39,598 bases of DNA, from assembly GCA_027450005.1 (NCBI GenBank), contig DAIDKO010000126.1, positions 1 to 39,598 of the forward strand, in the 5' to 3' direction. Position numbers and translations under genes: made by a program. Positions 6,908 to 14,959 of the stretch are shown one piece after another. The stretch's first letter is position 1; the number at the start of each line of letters is the position of its first letter. The stretch comes from Rhodanobacter sp. Lineage in GTDB: Bacteria > Pseudomonadota > Gammaproteobacteria > Xanthomonadales > Rhodanobacteraceae. The notes beneath the pieces are model-generated. The model ran no database searches and was not told the DNA's origin. It saw only the letters and a program-made list of their open reading frames with translations.

Positions 6908-9523
6908 TCAGGCGTCGATCACGACCTCTTCCGTCTCGCCGCGCAGGTTGTACAGCGAGGACATCACCTTGCCGTAGGCGCCGGTCTGGGCGATCAGGAC
7001 CACGTCGCCCTCCTGCGGCTCGGGCAGGCGGCGGTCGCTGCCGAGCACGTCGCCGCTCTCGCAGATCGGGCCGACCACCTGGAACAGGCCAGTGGCGTCT
7101 TCATCCAGCCGCGTGAGGTTGGCGATCTCGTGCCAGGCGTCGTACAGCGCGGGGCGGATCAGGCTGTTCATGCCGGTGTCCACGCCGAGGTAGCGCCAGC
7201 TACCCTTGCCCTTGGTCTGGGTGACGCGCGCCAACAGCACGCCGCCGTCAGCCACCAGGTAACGGCCCGGCTCCATCCAAAGCCGGTAGTGCGGATAGGC
7301 GGCCTTGACCTCGCGCAGCACCTTATCCAGCGCGGCGATATCCAGCTGTGCCTCGCCCGGGTGCGAGGGCACGCCCAGGCCGCCGCCGATGTTGAGGAAG
7401 GCGATGCTGCCGATGCGCTCGGCGAGGCTGGCGAGCTGGCTGTAGACCTCGCCCCAGTGCTTCGCATCGAGTACGCCAGAGCCGAGGTGCGCGTGCAGGC
7501 CGCGCACCACCACGCCATGCGCGTCGGCGTGGCGCAGAAAGGCGTCCAGTTGCTCTACCGGCAGGCCGAACTTGCTGCCGCTGCCGCCGGTGCGCACCTT
7601 CTCATGGTGGCCGAGGCCACGGCCGAGGTCCACCCGTAGCACCACCTCGCGACCGCGGAACAGTTCGCCCCAGTGCTCCACCGGGTGCAACGCATCCAGC
7701 GTGATGGTGGCGCGCGTGGCCAGGCCGCGCTCGAAATCCGCGCGCGAGGCGAAGTTGGGCGTGAACAGCAGCGGCACGTCGGCCGGCACCGCCGCCGACA
7801 CCACCTCCAGCTCGCCGGGGGACACGCATTCGAACGCGAAACCTTCCGCGGCCAGCACGCGCAGGATCGCCGGATGCGTGTTGGCCTTCACCGCATAGTG
7901 CAGGCGATCCACGGCAGTCAGTGACTTCAGCGCGCGCGCCTGCTGGCGCACGGTGGGAAGGTGGTAGACGTAGCGCGGCGTAGCCTCCGCGGCGATGGCG
8001 AGAAGCCGGCTGCGCTGGGCCGGCTCGCGCCACCACGCCTGCGACACCACGGCCTCGCCGCTGCCGTACAACTGCTGCCAGCTAGGGCCGAACAGCACGT
8101 TGTCGTCGGTGCGCAGCGCGCCCGCGGCGATAAGCAGGTCGTGCAGGTGCGGCAGCAGGTCATCCACCACGTCCTCGTCCACCACGAAGGTGAGGTTTAG
8201 GTTGTTGGACGACTGCGAGATCAGGTGCACGCGCAACTGGTCGAACTCGGCCAGCACGCTGGACAGCGTGTGCAGCATCGAGCGCATACCGCGCCCGACC
8301 AGGGTGATCGCGGCGCAGGGCGCGATCACCTTGACCCGGCACACCTTGGCGAGATCGCCGGCCAGCGCGGCGATCGCGTCGGAGTCCAGCAGGTTCTCGG
8401 TGGGATCCAGGGAAACGGTGACGTTGGTCTCGGCCGAACCGATCAGGTCCACCGACAGGCCGTGCTGCTTGAAGTGTGCGAAAACGTCGGCGAGGAAGCC
8501 GACCTGCTGCCACATGCCGACCGACTCCATCGACACTAGGGTGATGCCCTTGCGCGCGCTGATCGCCTTCACGCTGGGCGCGTGTTCGCGCACCTGCGGG
8601 CCAATCACCGTGCCCTCCAGCTCGGGGCGGTTGGTGTCCTTCACCAGCAGCGGCACGCGCGGTTCGCGCAGCGGCGACAGGCAGCGCGGGTGCAGCACCT
8701 TGGCCCCGGTGGAGGCGATTTCCTGCGCCTCCTCGTAATCCAGCTTCTGCAGCAGGCGCGCACCCGGCACCTGGCGCGGGTTGGCGGTGAACATGCCGGC
8801 GACATCGGTCCAGATCTCGACCCGCTGCGCCTTGAGCAAGGCACCGAAGTACGAGGCCGACGTGTCTGAACCGCCGCGCCCGAGCAGCACCGTGCGCCCC
8901 TCACTCTCACGCGCGATGAAACCCTGGGTGATGAACACCTCGCCCTGCGCGGCAAGGCGCGCGTTGAGCACCGGATCGGGCTTGGCCTCCACCATCGCCG
9001 AGAGTAGCTTGGTACGTTCGTTCTGGTTCGGCAGCGCCACCGCGGCGAGGCAATCACGCGCGTCCAGCCATTGCGTGGCCAGCCCGGTGTGGCTGAGGAA
9101 AGCCGCCCCCAGCGCGCTGGACATCAGCTCGCCGTGCGCCTGCACCAAGGCCGCCCAGGCCAGCTCGCCCAGCCGCGCCGGACCTTCCGCCGCGAGCGCG
9201 GCCAGCTCGTCCAGGCGTGCGCCCAGCGTGGCCGGTAGCGGCAACCGCATGTGGCCGAGCAGGTCGTGGTGGCGTTGCGCGATGGCGCCGGCCGCCGCCT
9301 TGCGTTTGCCTTGGTCGCCCTCGCCGCACAGCTTTTTCAGCGCATCGGTGATGCCGGTCAGCGCCGACACGACCACCAACACGCGCGCGCCTTCGGCGCG
9401 GCGGCTGGCGACTAGCTCGCGGATGTTGTGCCAGCGCGGCAGGGTGGCGACACTGGTGCCGCCGAACTTCATCACGATCCAGGGGGCGTCCGCGGAAAGC
9501 GGCGCAGGGGCGAACGGGGTCAC
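6908..9523 (-). CDS. lysAC: Bifunctional aspartate kinase / diaminopimelate decarboxylase
   Basis: An 871-residue fusion of the first and last enzymes of lysine synthesis. The N-terminal half is an aspartokinase: VMKFGGTS near residue 18, LGRGGSDTSA, then the WTDVAGMFTANPR block. ACT-type regulatory segments follow (ITLVSMESVGMWQQVGFLADVF and TLVGRGMRSML). The C-terminal half is a PLP-dependent decarboxylase with the Schiff-base lysine at K546 (HYAVKANTHP), the HLGSGV and NIGGGLGVP motifs and the active-site CESGDVLG. This fusion is known from Xanthomonadales. It links aspartyl phosphate production to meso-DAP consumption, so lysine feedback through the ACT region could govern both ends. An unusual palindrome about 80 bases upstream (9601-9620) is a candidate operator. 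Confidence 0.96.
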   Translation of the reverse strand: MTPFAPAPLSADAPWIVMKFGGTSVATLPRWHNIRELVASRRAEGARVLVVVSALTGITDALKKLCGEGDQGKRKAAAGAIAQRHHDLLGHMRLPLPATLGARLDELAALAAEGPARLGELAWAALVQAHGELMSSALGAAFLSHTGLATQWLDARDCLAAVALPNQNERTKLLSAMVEAKPDPVLNARLAAQGEVFITQGFIARESEGRTVLLGRGGSDTSASYFGALLKAQRVEIWTDVAGMFTANPRQVPGARLLQKLDYEEAQEIASTGAKVLHPRCLSPLREPRVPLLVKDTNRPELEGTVIGPQVREHAPSVKAISARKGITLVSMESVGMWQQVGFLADVFAHFKQHGLSVDLIGSAETNVTVSLDPTENLLDSDAIAALAGDLAKVCRVKVIAPCAAITLVGRGMRSMLHTLSSVLAEFDQLRVHLISQSSNNLNLTFVVDEDVVDDLLPHLHDLLIAAGALRTDDNVLFGPSWQQLYGSGEAVVSQAWWREPAQRSRLLAIAAEATPRYVYHLPTVRQQARALKSLTAVDRLHYAVKANTHPAILRVLAAEGFAFECVSPGELEVVSAAVPADVPLLFTPNFASRADFERGLATRATITLDALHPVEHWGELFRGREVVLRVDLGRGLGHHEKVRTGGSGSKFGLPVEQLDAFLRHADAHGVVVRGLHAHLGSGVLDAKHWGEVYSQLASLAERIGSIAFLNIGGGLGVPSHPGEAQLDIAALDKVLREVKAAYPHYRLWMEPGRYLVADGGVLLARVTQTKGKGSWRYLGVDTGMNSLIRPALYDAWHEIANLTRLDEDATGLFQVVGPICESGDVLGSDRRLPEPQEGDVVLIAQTGAYGKVMSSLYNLRGETEEVVIDA

Positions 9524-9572
9524 GGGTGAACAGGCCAGGTGGCGGGAAAAGGTTCGCCAGTGTTGCGCTGCG

Positions 9573-9585
9573 GCAATTCAATTGC
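9573..9585. promoter_or_regulatory. 13-bp palindrome upstream of lysAC
   Basis: GCAATT-C-AATTGC is a perfect inverted repeat around one central base, 50 bases upstream of the lysAC start codon. Its AT-rich sequence stands out from the GC-rich surroundings. It may be a regulator site or part of the promoter. Confidence 0.4.
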
Positions 9586-9600
9586 AACCGGATGACAGAT

Positions 9601-9620
9601 TTGGACGTCTAGACTTCCAA
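9601..9620. promoter_or_regulatory. 20-bp near-perfect palindrome with a MetJ-box-like core
   Basis: TTGGACGTCTAGACTTCCAA is its own reverse complement except at one pair of positions (6 and 15). Read as two adjacent octamers it gives GGACGTCT and AGACTTCC, close to two tandem met boxes (AGACGTCT), and the central GTCTAGAC is exact. It lies 78 bases upstream of lysAC, whose product feeds methionine as well as lysine. Whether this organism has MetJ cannot be told from the window; another dimeric regulator is equally possible. Confidence 0.45.
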
Positions 9621-9890
9621 TTATCCCGGTCGCATGAACTTTGCCGGGATCGATGCCGGCACCGAGAGGGCGACTCGCTGGCGATATGAGGGGACCGGCT
9701 GCCGCCATCAGTGCAAAGGCGCTTGGCTCGCCTTCGCCGACCGGGCAACTTTCTCCCGGGTCGCCAGGAGAGAGTACCCGTATGGTCTTTCTAACCATCG
9801 CGTCGATACGGCGCCCCGCCCCCCGATCGAGTCGAGCGCAGGCTCTCCCCACCGGGGGAAGGCAAAAAGCGTGGAATGTACGGGCGGCGT

Positions 9891-11408
9891 TTACTCGACG
9901 ACGACCGGAATCTTCCCGATCCGCGCCTGCCACTCGCGCGGCCCCGTCTTGTGCACCGAGGTGCCGGCGCTGTCCACCGCCACGGTCACCGGCATGTCCT
10001 GCACCTCGAACTCGTAGATGGCCTCCATGCCCAAGTCGGCAAAACCCACCACGCGGCTGGCCTTGATCGCCTTGGACACGAGATAAGCGGCGCCGCCCAC
10101 CGCCATCAGGTACACCGAGCGATGCCGCTTGATCGCGTCGATGGCGGCCGGGCCGCGCTCGGCCTTGCCCACCATGCCGAGCAGGCCGGTCTGCGCCAGC
10201 ACCTGCTCGGTGAATTTGTCCATGCGGGTTGCCGTGGTGGGACCGGCGGGGCCGACCACTTCGTCGCGTACCGGATCGACCGGGCCCACGTAGTAGATGA
10301 AGCGGCCGGCGAAATCCACCGGCAGCGGCTCGCCCTTGTTGAGCATGTCGACCATGCGCTTGTGCGCAGCGTCGCGGCCGGTGAGCAGCTTGCCGTTGAG
10401 CAGCAGCACTTCGCCTGGCTTCCAGGCGGCGACGTCCTCGCGGGTCACCGTGTCGAGGTTCACGCGGCGCGCGTTCTGCGGGCTATAGGTGAGCCTGGGC
10501 CAGTCCTCCAGCGAGGGAGCCGCCAGCGCCACCGGGCCGGAACCGCCCAGCGTGAAGTGCGCATGGCGGGTGGCGGCGCAGTTAGGGATCATCGCCACCG
10601 GCAGGTTGGCCGCATGGGTCGGGTAGTCCTTGATCTTGATGTCGAGCACGGTGGTCAGGCCGCCCAGACCCTGCGCGCCGATGCCAAGCGCGTTGACCTT
10701 CTCGTACAGCTCGATGCGCAGCTCGTCGATGCGGTTCTGCGGGCCGCGGGCGATTAGCTCCTGGATGTCGATGTGCTCCATCAGCGATTCCTTCGCCAGC
10801 AGCATTGCCTTCTCGGCGGTGCCGCCGATGCCGATGCCGAGCATGCCCGGCGGGCACCAGCCGGCGCCCATGGTCGGTACGGTCTTGAGGACCCAGTCGA
10901 CGATGGAGTCGGACGGGTTGAGCATGACGAACTTGCTCTTCGCTTCCGAGCCGCCGCCCTTGGCTGCGACGATCACATTGAGCTTGTCGCCCGGCACGAT
11001 CGAGACGTTGATCACCGCGGGGGTGTTGTCCTTCGTGTTAGTGCGCTTGCCGGCCGGGTCGGCCAGCACGCTGGCGCGCAGCTTGTTGTCCGGATCGTTG
11101 TAGGCGCGGCGCACACCCTCGTTGACAGCGTCCTCCAGCGAGCCGGTGAAGCCCTCCCAGCGCAGGTCCATGCCGACCTTCAGGAACACCGTGACGATGC
11201 CGGTGTCCTGGCACAGCGGGCGGTGGCCTTCGGCGGCCATGCGCGAGTTGATCAGGATCTGCGCCATCGCATCCTTGGCGGCCGGCGCCTCCTCGCGCTC
11301 GTAGGCGGCGGCGAGGCTCTTGATGTAGTCGACGGGGTGGTAATAGCTGATGTACTGCAGCGCGTCGGCGACGGACTGGATCAGGTCTTCTTGCTTGATG
11401 GCGGTCAT
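9891..11408 (-). CDS. fumA: Class I fumarate hydratase (iron-sulfur, oxygen-sensitive type)
   Basis: A 505-residue class I fumarase interconverting fumarate and L-malate in the TCA cycle with a [4Fe-4S] cluster. The three cluster cysteines are visible: C66 (HRPLCQDTG), C185 (GAGWCPPG) and C277 (IPNCAATRHAHF). The N-terminal alpha domain and C-terminal beta domain are joined in one chain, as in E. coli FumA. The end domain shows GPTTATRMDKF, SVYLMAVGGAAY and GFADLGMEAIYEFEV. The ATG at 11408 starts MTAIKQED; the 15 extra codons upstream look non-coding. It is a single-gene unit on the minus strand, with the divergent molybdenum hydroxylase operon beyond a 476-base gap. Confidence 0.95.
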   Translation of the reverse strand: MTAIKQEDLIQSVADALQYISYYHPVDYIKSLAAAYEREEAPAAKDAMAQILINSRMAAEGHRPLCQDTGIVTVFLKVGMDLRWEGFTGSLEDAVNEGVRRAYNDPDNKLRASVLADPAGKRTNTKDNTPAVINVSIVPGDKLNVIVAAKGGGSEAKSKFVMLNPSDSIVDWVLKTVPTMGAGWCPPGMLGIGIGGTAEKAMLLAKESLMEHIDIQELIARGPQNRIDELRIELYEKVNALGIGAQGLGGLTTVLDIKIKDYPTHAANLPVAMIPNCAATRHAHFTLGGSGPVALAAPSLEDWPRLTYSPQNARRVNLDTVTREDVAAWKPGEVLLLNGKLLTGRDAAHKRMVDMLNKGEPLPVDFAGRFIYYVGPVDPVRDEVVGPAGPTTATRMDKFTEQVLAQTGLLGMVGKAERGPAAIDAIKRHRSVYLMAVGGAAYLVSKAIKASRVVGFADLGMEAIYEFEVQDMPVTVAVDSAGTSVHKTGPREWQARIGKIPVVVE

Positions 11409-11884
11409 GGCGATGGCTTGGCTGGGGGACGGGAAAGGGCGCCGCCGGATCACCGGCCGCGGCGCGGCAAACGTCTATTGTGCCGCAAGCCTCCAGGCAC
11501 GACCTCCCGCTCCTGGCCGGGGCGCCAACCCGGCGGCCCTGGCTGCTCAAGCTCCAGACTGGCCCGCCGTTAACCCCGGGCAGGGACGGGGCTGCGTCGA
11601 GCAGCACCCGAGCCATAACAAGCTGCCCCACTCCCCCCTCTGGCCGCCGTACCGCGAATCGCGCTGCGGTGGCACTTTTTTGCGATCCGCCGCGCCGCCA
11701 CTTGCGCCTGCGCCATTCGGGCGCCTAGGCTTCGAGGGCGGCGCAGCGCCAGTCGTCTTGGGGGATAGGACCGACGGCGTCGCAGGGGAAACCCCTCAAG
11801 TCCTTGCTCGACGTAGCGCCATGCGTTCCTAACCCGCCCGCCGCAATGCCACAATGCGCGCGATACGTTTGGAGGAGATCCCGC
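11409..11884. other. Divergent intergenic region between fumarase and molybdenum hydroxylase genes
   Basis: No convincing coding sequence is seen in these 476 bases. The end near the hydroxylase operon holds a compact multi-branched inverted-repeat structure (11767-11804) and a strong Shine-Dalgarno sequence, GGAGGAG, at 11870-11876. A six-T run at 11676-11681 follows a weak stem and could end a plus-strand transcript. Promoters for both divergent units must lie here but are not clear by eye. Confidence 0.5.
11767..11804. promoter_or_regulatory. Possible three-way-junction RNA structure upstream of the molybdenum hydroxylase operon
   Basis: AGGAC (11767-11771) pairs with GTCCT (11800-11804). 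Between them lie two hairpins: CGAC/GTCG (11772-11782, loop GGC) and AGGGG/CCCCT (11784-11796, loop AAA). All stems are perfect and nearly flush. It ends 80 bases before the first start codon. It does not match a riboswitch I recognise, and the stems are short, so chance is possible. Confidence 0.3.
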
Positions 11885-12421
11885 ATGGCGCCAGCCCAAG
11901 CCCACGGCACACCGGCCGTCCCGGAGAGCGGCATCACGCCCGTGGCAGTGCGCAGCGGCATCGCGGTCGAGATCAATGGCGAGCGCTTCGTGCACACCGG
12001 CGACCCGCAGATGCCGCTGCTGTGGTACCTGCGTGACGTGCTGTGGCTCACCGGCACCAAATACGGCGGCGAGCACGGCGAGAACGGGGCCGACCTGGTG
12101 CTGGTGGACGGCAAACCGGTCTCGGCGATCGGCCAGCCGATGAACCGGCTCGCCGACAAGCGCATCACCACGGTCGAAGGCCTGGCCGCCAACGACGGAA
12201 CGCTGCATCCGCTACAGCAGGCCTTCATCGACGAGGACGCGATCGGCTGCGGCTACTGCACGCCGGGCTGGCTGATCGCCGGCGTGGCACTGCTCAAGCG
12301 CAAGCCGCATCCCGACGACAGCGACATCGACCAGTTGCCGAACAGCTGCCGCTGCGGCGTGCAGACCCGGGTGCGCGCGGCGATCAAGCGCGCCGCCGCC
12401 GGCAAGGCGGGCCCGGCATGA
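11885..12421 (+). CDS. Small subunit of an aldehyde oxidase/isoquinoline oxidoreductase-like enzyme, distal [2Fe-2S] site lost
   Basis: A 178-residue homologue of the iron-sulfur subunit (IorA-like) of molybdenum hydroxylases, which passes electrons from the molybdenum site through two [2Fe-2S] clusters. The proximal cluster motif is intact: C122 and C125 (CGYCTPG), C155 and C157 (NSCRCG). The plant-ferredoxin-type distal motif is recognisable from TGTKYG, but all four ligand positions are substituted: G62, N67, D70 and I82. The rest of the domain and its spacing are kept, so this looks like selection without the cluster and not random decay. The ATG at 11885 has GGAGGAG eight bases ahead. 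The stop overlaps the start of the large subunit gene (ATGA), so the two should be co-translated. Electron flow out of this enzyme must differ from the family norm, if it works as an oxidoreductase at all. Confidence 0.88.
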   Translation: MAPAQAHGTPAVPESGITPVAVRSGIAVEINGERFVHTGDPQMPLLWYLRDVLWLTGTKYGGEHGENGADLVLVDGKPVSAIGQPMNRLADKRITTVEGLAANDGTLHPLQQAFIDEDAIGCGYCTPGWLIAGVALLKRKPHPDDSDIDQLPNSCRCGVQTRVRAAIKRAAAGKAGPA

Positions 12422-14688
12422 GCGCGAACACCTCGAACGGCATCCGGCTGTCGCGCCGCCGCTTCCTGCAGGTCCTCGCCGGTGCCGCAGGCGCACTGGT
12501 GGTGGGCGTGCGCTTCGCCGAGGCCGGCGAGCCACCCTTGCCGCCGGAATGGCTGGGAAACGACTTCCACGACCTCGGTGCCTATGTGCGCATCGACTCC
12601 GAAGGCAACGTGCTGATCGGCGCGCGCGATCCCGACACCGGCACCGGCGTCGCCACCGCGCTGCCGATGATCCTCGCCGACGAACTCGACGCGGACTGGA
12701 ACCGCGTCAGCGTGGTGCACCTCGGCTTGGGCGTTGAGGCCGGCAACGACGGCCATCCCCTCTGGACCTACGGCCGCCAGCGCGGCGGCACCGGCGACTC
12801 CATCCCTGCCGCCTGGGCCGACCTTCGCCTGGCCGGCGCGCTGGCGCGCTGGCTGATCACCCAAGCCGCCGCGCGCCGCCTAGGCATCGCCGCCGACCGC
12901 CTGCGCTGCGAAGCCGGCACGGTGATCGCGCCGGACGGCCGCCGCGTCACCTACGGCAGCCTGGTGGACGACGCCAGCAAGCTCGACCTGCCCACCCATG
13001 CGCCGGCGCCCAAGCCGCCGCAGCGCTACACCCTGATCGGCAAGCCGGTGGGCGATGTGGATGCGCACGCCATCGTCACCGGCCAGGCGAAATACGCCAT
13101 CGACCACCACGAGGCCGAGGCGCTGGTCGCCGTGCTGTCGCACTGTCCGTGGCCGGACGGCTCGCTCGCCAGCATCGACACCGCGCCGGCGCTGGCAGTG
13201 AAGGGCGTGGTCAAGGTGCTGCAGCTCAAGCCGGAAGCAGACCAGCCGCCGGGCCACACGGTGATCGCCCCCGCCGTGGCTGTGCTGGCCGAGAGCACCT
13301 GGGCGGCCTTGCAAGGCCGCGACAGACTCAAGCTGGAATGGAAGCCCGGTCCCAGCGCTGCCGAGAACAGCGCCGCGCTGGAGCAGCAGGCCACCGCGCT
13401 GCTGGACAGCCAGTCCGCGCCCACCACGCGCGTGCGCGACGACGGCGACGTGGAGAAAGCATCGAAATACGCCGCGATCCGCGTCGAGGCGACCTATTAC
13501 CAGCCCTGGCTCGCGCACGCCTGCGCCGAACCGATGAACTGCCTCGTACGCATCGACAAGGACAAGGCCAGCCTGGTGGTGCCCACCCAGTCGCCGCAGC
13601 AGGCCTGCGCCGTGGTGCAGCGGCTCACCGGCATCGCACCCGAGAGCATCGCAATCCGCGTGCCGCGCGTGGGCGGTGGCTACGGCCGCCGCCTCGACCA
13701 CGACTACGTGGCCGAAGCCGTGCTGCTTGCCAAGGCCGCGAACAAGCCCGTGCGCCTGTTGTGGACGCGCGGCGAGGACTTCACGCACGACTACTATCGC
13801 CCCGCCAGCGTGCACAAGATCAACGCCGTGATCGACCACAAGCGCAACCTGGCCGGCTGGAACCAGCGCATCGCCAGCGCCTCCGCGCTCGCCGGCCGCG
13901 GCGTGCCGGCCGACCGCCTGTGGAGTTCGGAAGTTTCGGCGGACCAGCTGCCGGCCGGCCTGGTGCCCAACTTCCGCAGCGACTGGTACGCGCAGCAGTC
14001 CGCCCTGCCGCGCGGCCCACACCGCGCCATGCCGCACCTGGCCAACGCCTTCGCCGCCGAGAGCTTCATCGACGAGATCGCGCACCAGTTGCGCGAGGAT
14101 CCGATGAAGACCCGCCTGCGCCTGCTCGGCGAGCCGCGCAGCATCACGCTGCAGGGCGGCGGCACGCTGGACACCGGCCGCCTGCGCAACGTGCTGCAAC
14201 TGGTCGCCGACCGCATCGACTGGAAGGACTGGCTGCACAGCGTCAACGGCCTCGGCATTGCCTGCTGGCATATGGACGGCGCCTACGTGGCGCACGCCAT
14301 CGAAACCTCGCTGCAGAACGACAAGCTCGGCATCGAGCGCGTGGTCTGCGCGGTGGACGTCGGCCGCGTGATCAACCCGCTGGGGCTGGAAGGCCAGGTC
14401 GCCGGCGCCACGCTGGACGCGCTTTCCACCGCCCTCAACCTCGCCATCACCACCAGGGACGGCAAGGTACAGCAGCACGACTGGAAGGCCTACCCGCTGG
14501 CCAGCATGGCCCAGCTGCCGAACAGCGTGGAAACCATCATCGTCCCCGACGACGGCCGCCCGCCCGCCGGCGCCAGCTTCCTGGCCATGCCTACCGCCGC
14601 CCCGGCGCTCGCCAATTCGGTATTCCGCGTCAGCGCAGTGCGCGTGCGGCGACTGCCGCTGATGAGGGAGTTCTTGCGGCTGTCTTAA
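12418..14688 (+). CDS. Molybdopterin-binding large subunit, xanthine dehydrogenase/IorB-like, atypical active site
   Basis: A 756-residue homologue of the catalytic subunit of isoquinoline-1-oxidoreductase-type molybdenum hydroxylases. The N-terminus has a twin-arginine signal (LSRRRFLQVLAGAAGALVVG), so the folded complex is probably exported to the periplasm with its small subunit. Family landmarks include GGGYGRR at 419-425, the ANAFAAESFIDEIA block and the final APALANSVF. Three usually conserved sites differ. The MGQG glutamine is T76 (DTGTG). The catalytic glutamate of the C-terminal GVGE motif aligns with F721 (GASF). The usual RSVGHS-like segment reads RAMPHL. The reading frame is intact throughout. 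The substrate is unknown; the altered residues make ordinary hydroxylase chemistry doubtful. A specialised or non-catalytic molybdopterin protein is an alternative. Confidence 0.9.
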   Translation: MSANTSNGIRLSRRRFLQVLAGAAGALVVGVRFAEAGEPPLPPEWLGNDFHDLGAYVRIDSEGNVLIGARDPDTGTGVATALPMILADELDADWNRVSVVHLGLGVEAGNDGHPLWTYGRQRGGTGDSIPAAWADLRLAGALARWLITQAAARRLGIAADRLRCEAGTVIAPDGRRVTYGSLVDDASKLDLPTHAPAPKPPQRYTLIGKPVGDVDAHAIVTGQAKYAIDHHEAEALVAVLSHCPWPDGSLASIDTAPALAVKGVVKVLQLKPEADQPPGHTVIAPAVAVLAESTWAALQGRDRLKLEWKPGPSAAENSAALEQQATALLDSQSAPTTRVRDDGDVEKASKYAAIRVEATYYQPWLAHACAEPMNCLVRIDKDKASLVVPTQSPQQACAVVQRLTGIAPESIAIRVPRVGGGYGRRLDHDYVAEAVLLAKAANKPVRLLWTRGEDFTHDYYRPASVHKINAVIDHKRNLAGWNQRIASASALAGRGVPADRLWSSEVSADQLPAGLVPNFRSDWYAQQSALPRGPHRAMPHLANAFAAESFIDEIAHQLREDPMKTRLRLLGEPRSITLQGGGTLDTGRLRNVLQLVADRIDWKDWLHSVNGLGIACWHMDGAYVAHAIETSLQNDKLGIERVVCAVDVGRVINPLGLEGQVAGATLDALSTALNLAITTRDGKVQQHDWKAYPLASMAQLPNSVETIIVPDDGRPPAGASFLAMPTAAPALANSVFRVSAVRVRRLPLMREFLRLS

Positions 14689-14959
14689 TCGGGCGCGGGA
14701 TTCGCTGTCGCGACTTGCGTCGCCCGTGGCGGGTTGGCCTGTCTTTGCCTGCAGGCACGGCTTCCGCTGCCTGCCGTAAGCCGCGAAGCGGTCTCGCACC
14801 TCCGCCGCAGCAATCACGCGATCTTGTCTGCTTGCCATCAGCGGCAGAGCGGTTTTATGTGCCCTCTGCGCTTGCGCGACCACGGACAAAGCCGCCTCAA
14901 CGCCGCGACGAGCGATCCATCGATGTTGCGCGCCTCAAACGAAACCGCCCGCTCCCGGA

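Larger units (their letters stand above)
9524..9890. other. Intergenic region between fumarase 3' end and lysAC start
   Basis: No convincing gene is seen in these 367 bases. It holds two palindromes near lysAC (9573-9585 and 9601-9620), probably part of the lysAC promoter region. Further out is a GC-rich stretch with weak stem-loops but no recognised riboswitch. No clear T-rich terminator for the fumarase gene is visible. Confidence 0.5.

Noticed and set aside
9640..9890. Riboswitch in the lysAC leader
   Set aside because: Several weak stems exist, but nothing matched the lysine, SAM or other riboswitch cores that I could check by eye.
11570..12228. Minus-strand open frames upstream of the fumarase gene
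   Set aside because: They overlap the small hydroxylase subunit antisense, contain no family motif and have no ribosome site.
12880..14889. Long open frame (669 codons) on the minus strand opposite the molybdenum hydroxylase gene
   Set aside because: It is antisense to a strongly recognised enzyme, has low-complexity composition and matches no family; it is a GC-rich shadow frame.
14689..14959. Possible small gene in the gap after the molybdenum hydroxylase
   Set aside because: The plus-strand frame across it runs antisense into the TonB-like gene and shows no recognisable motif; no terminator or RNA structure was clear.
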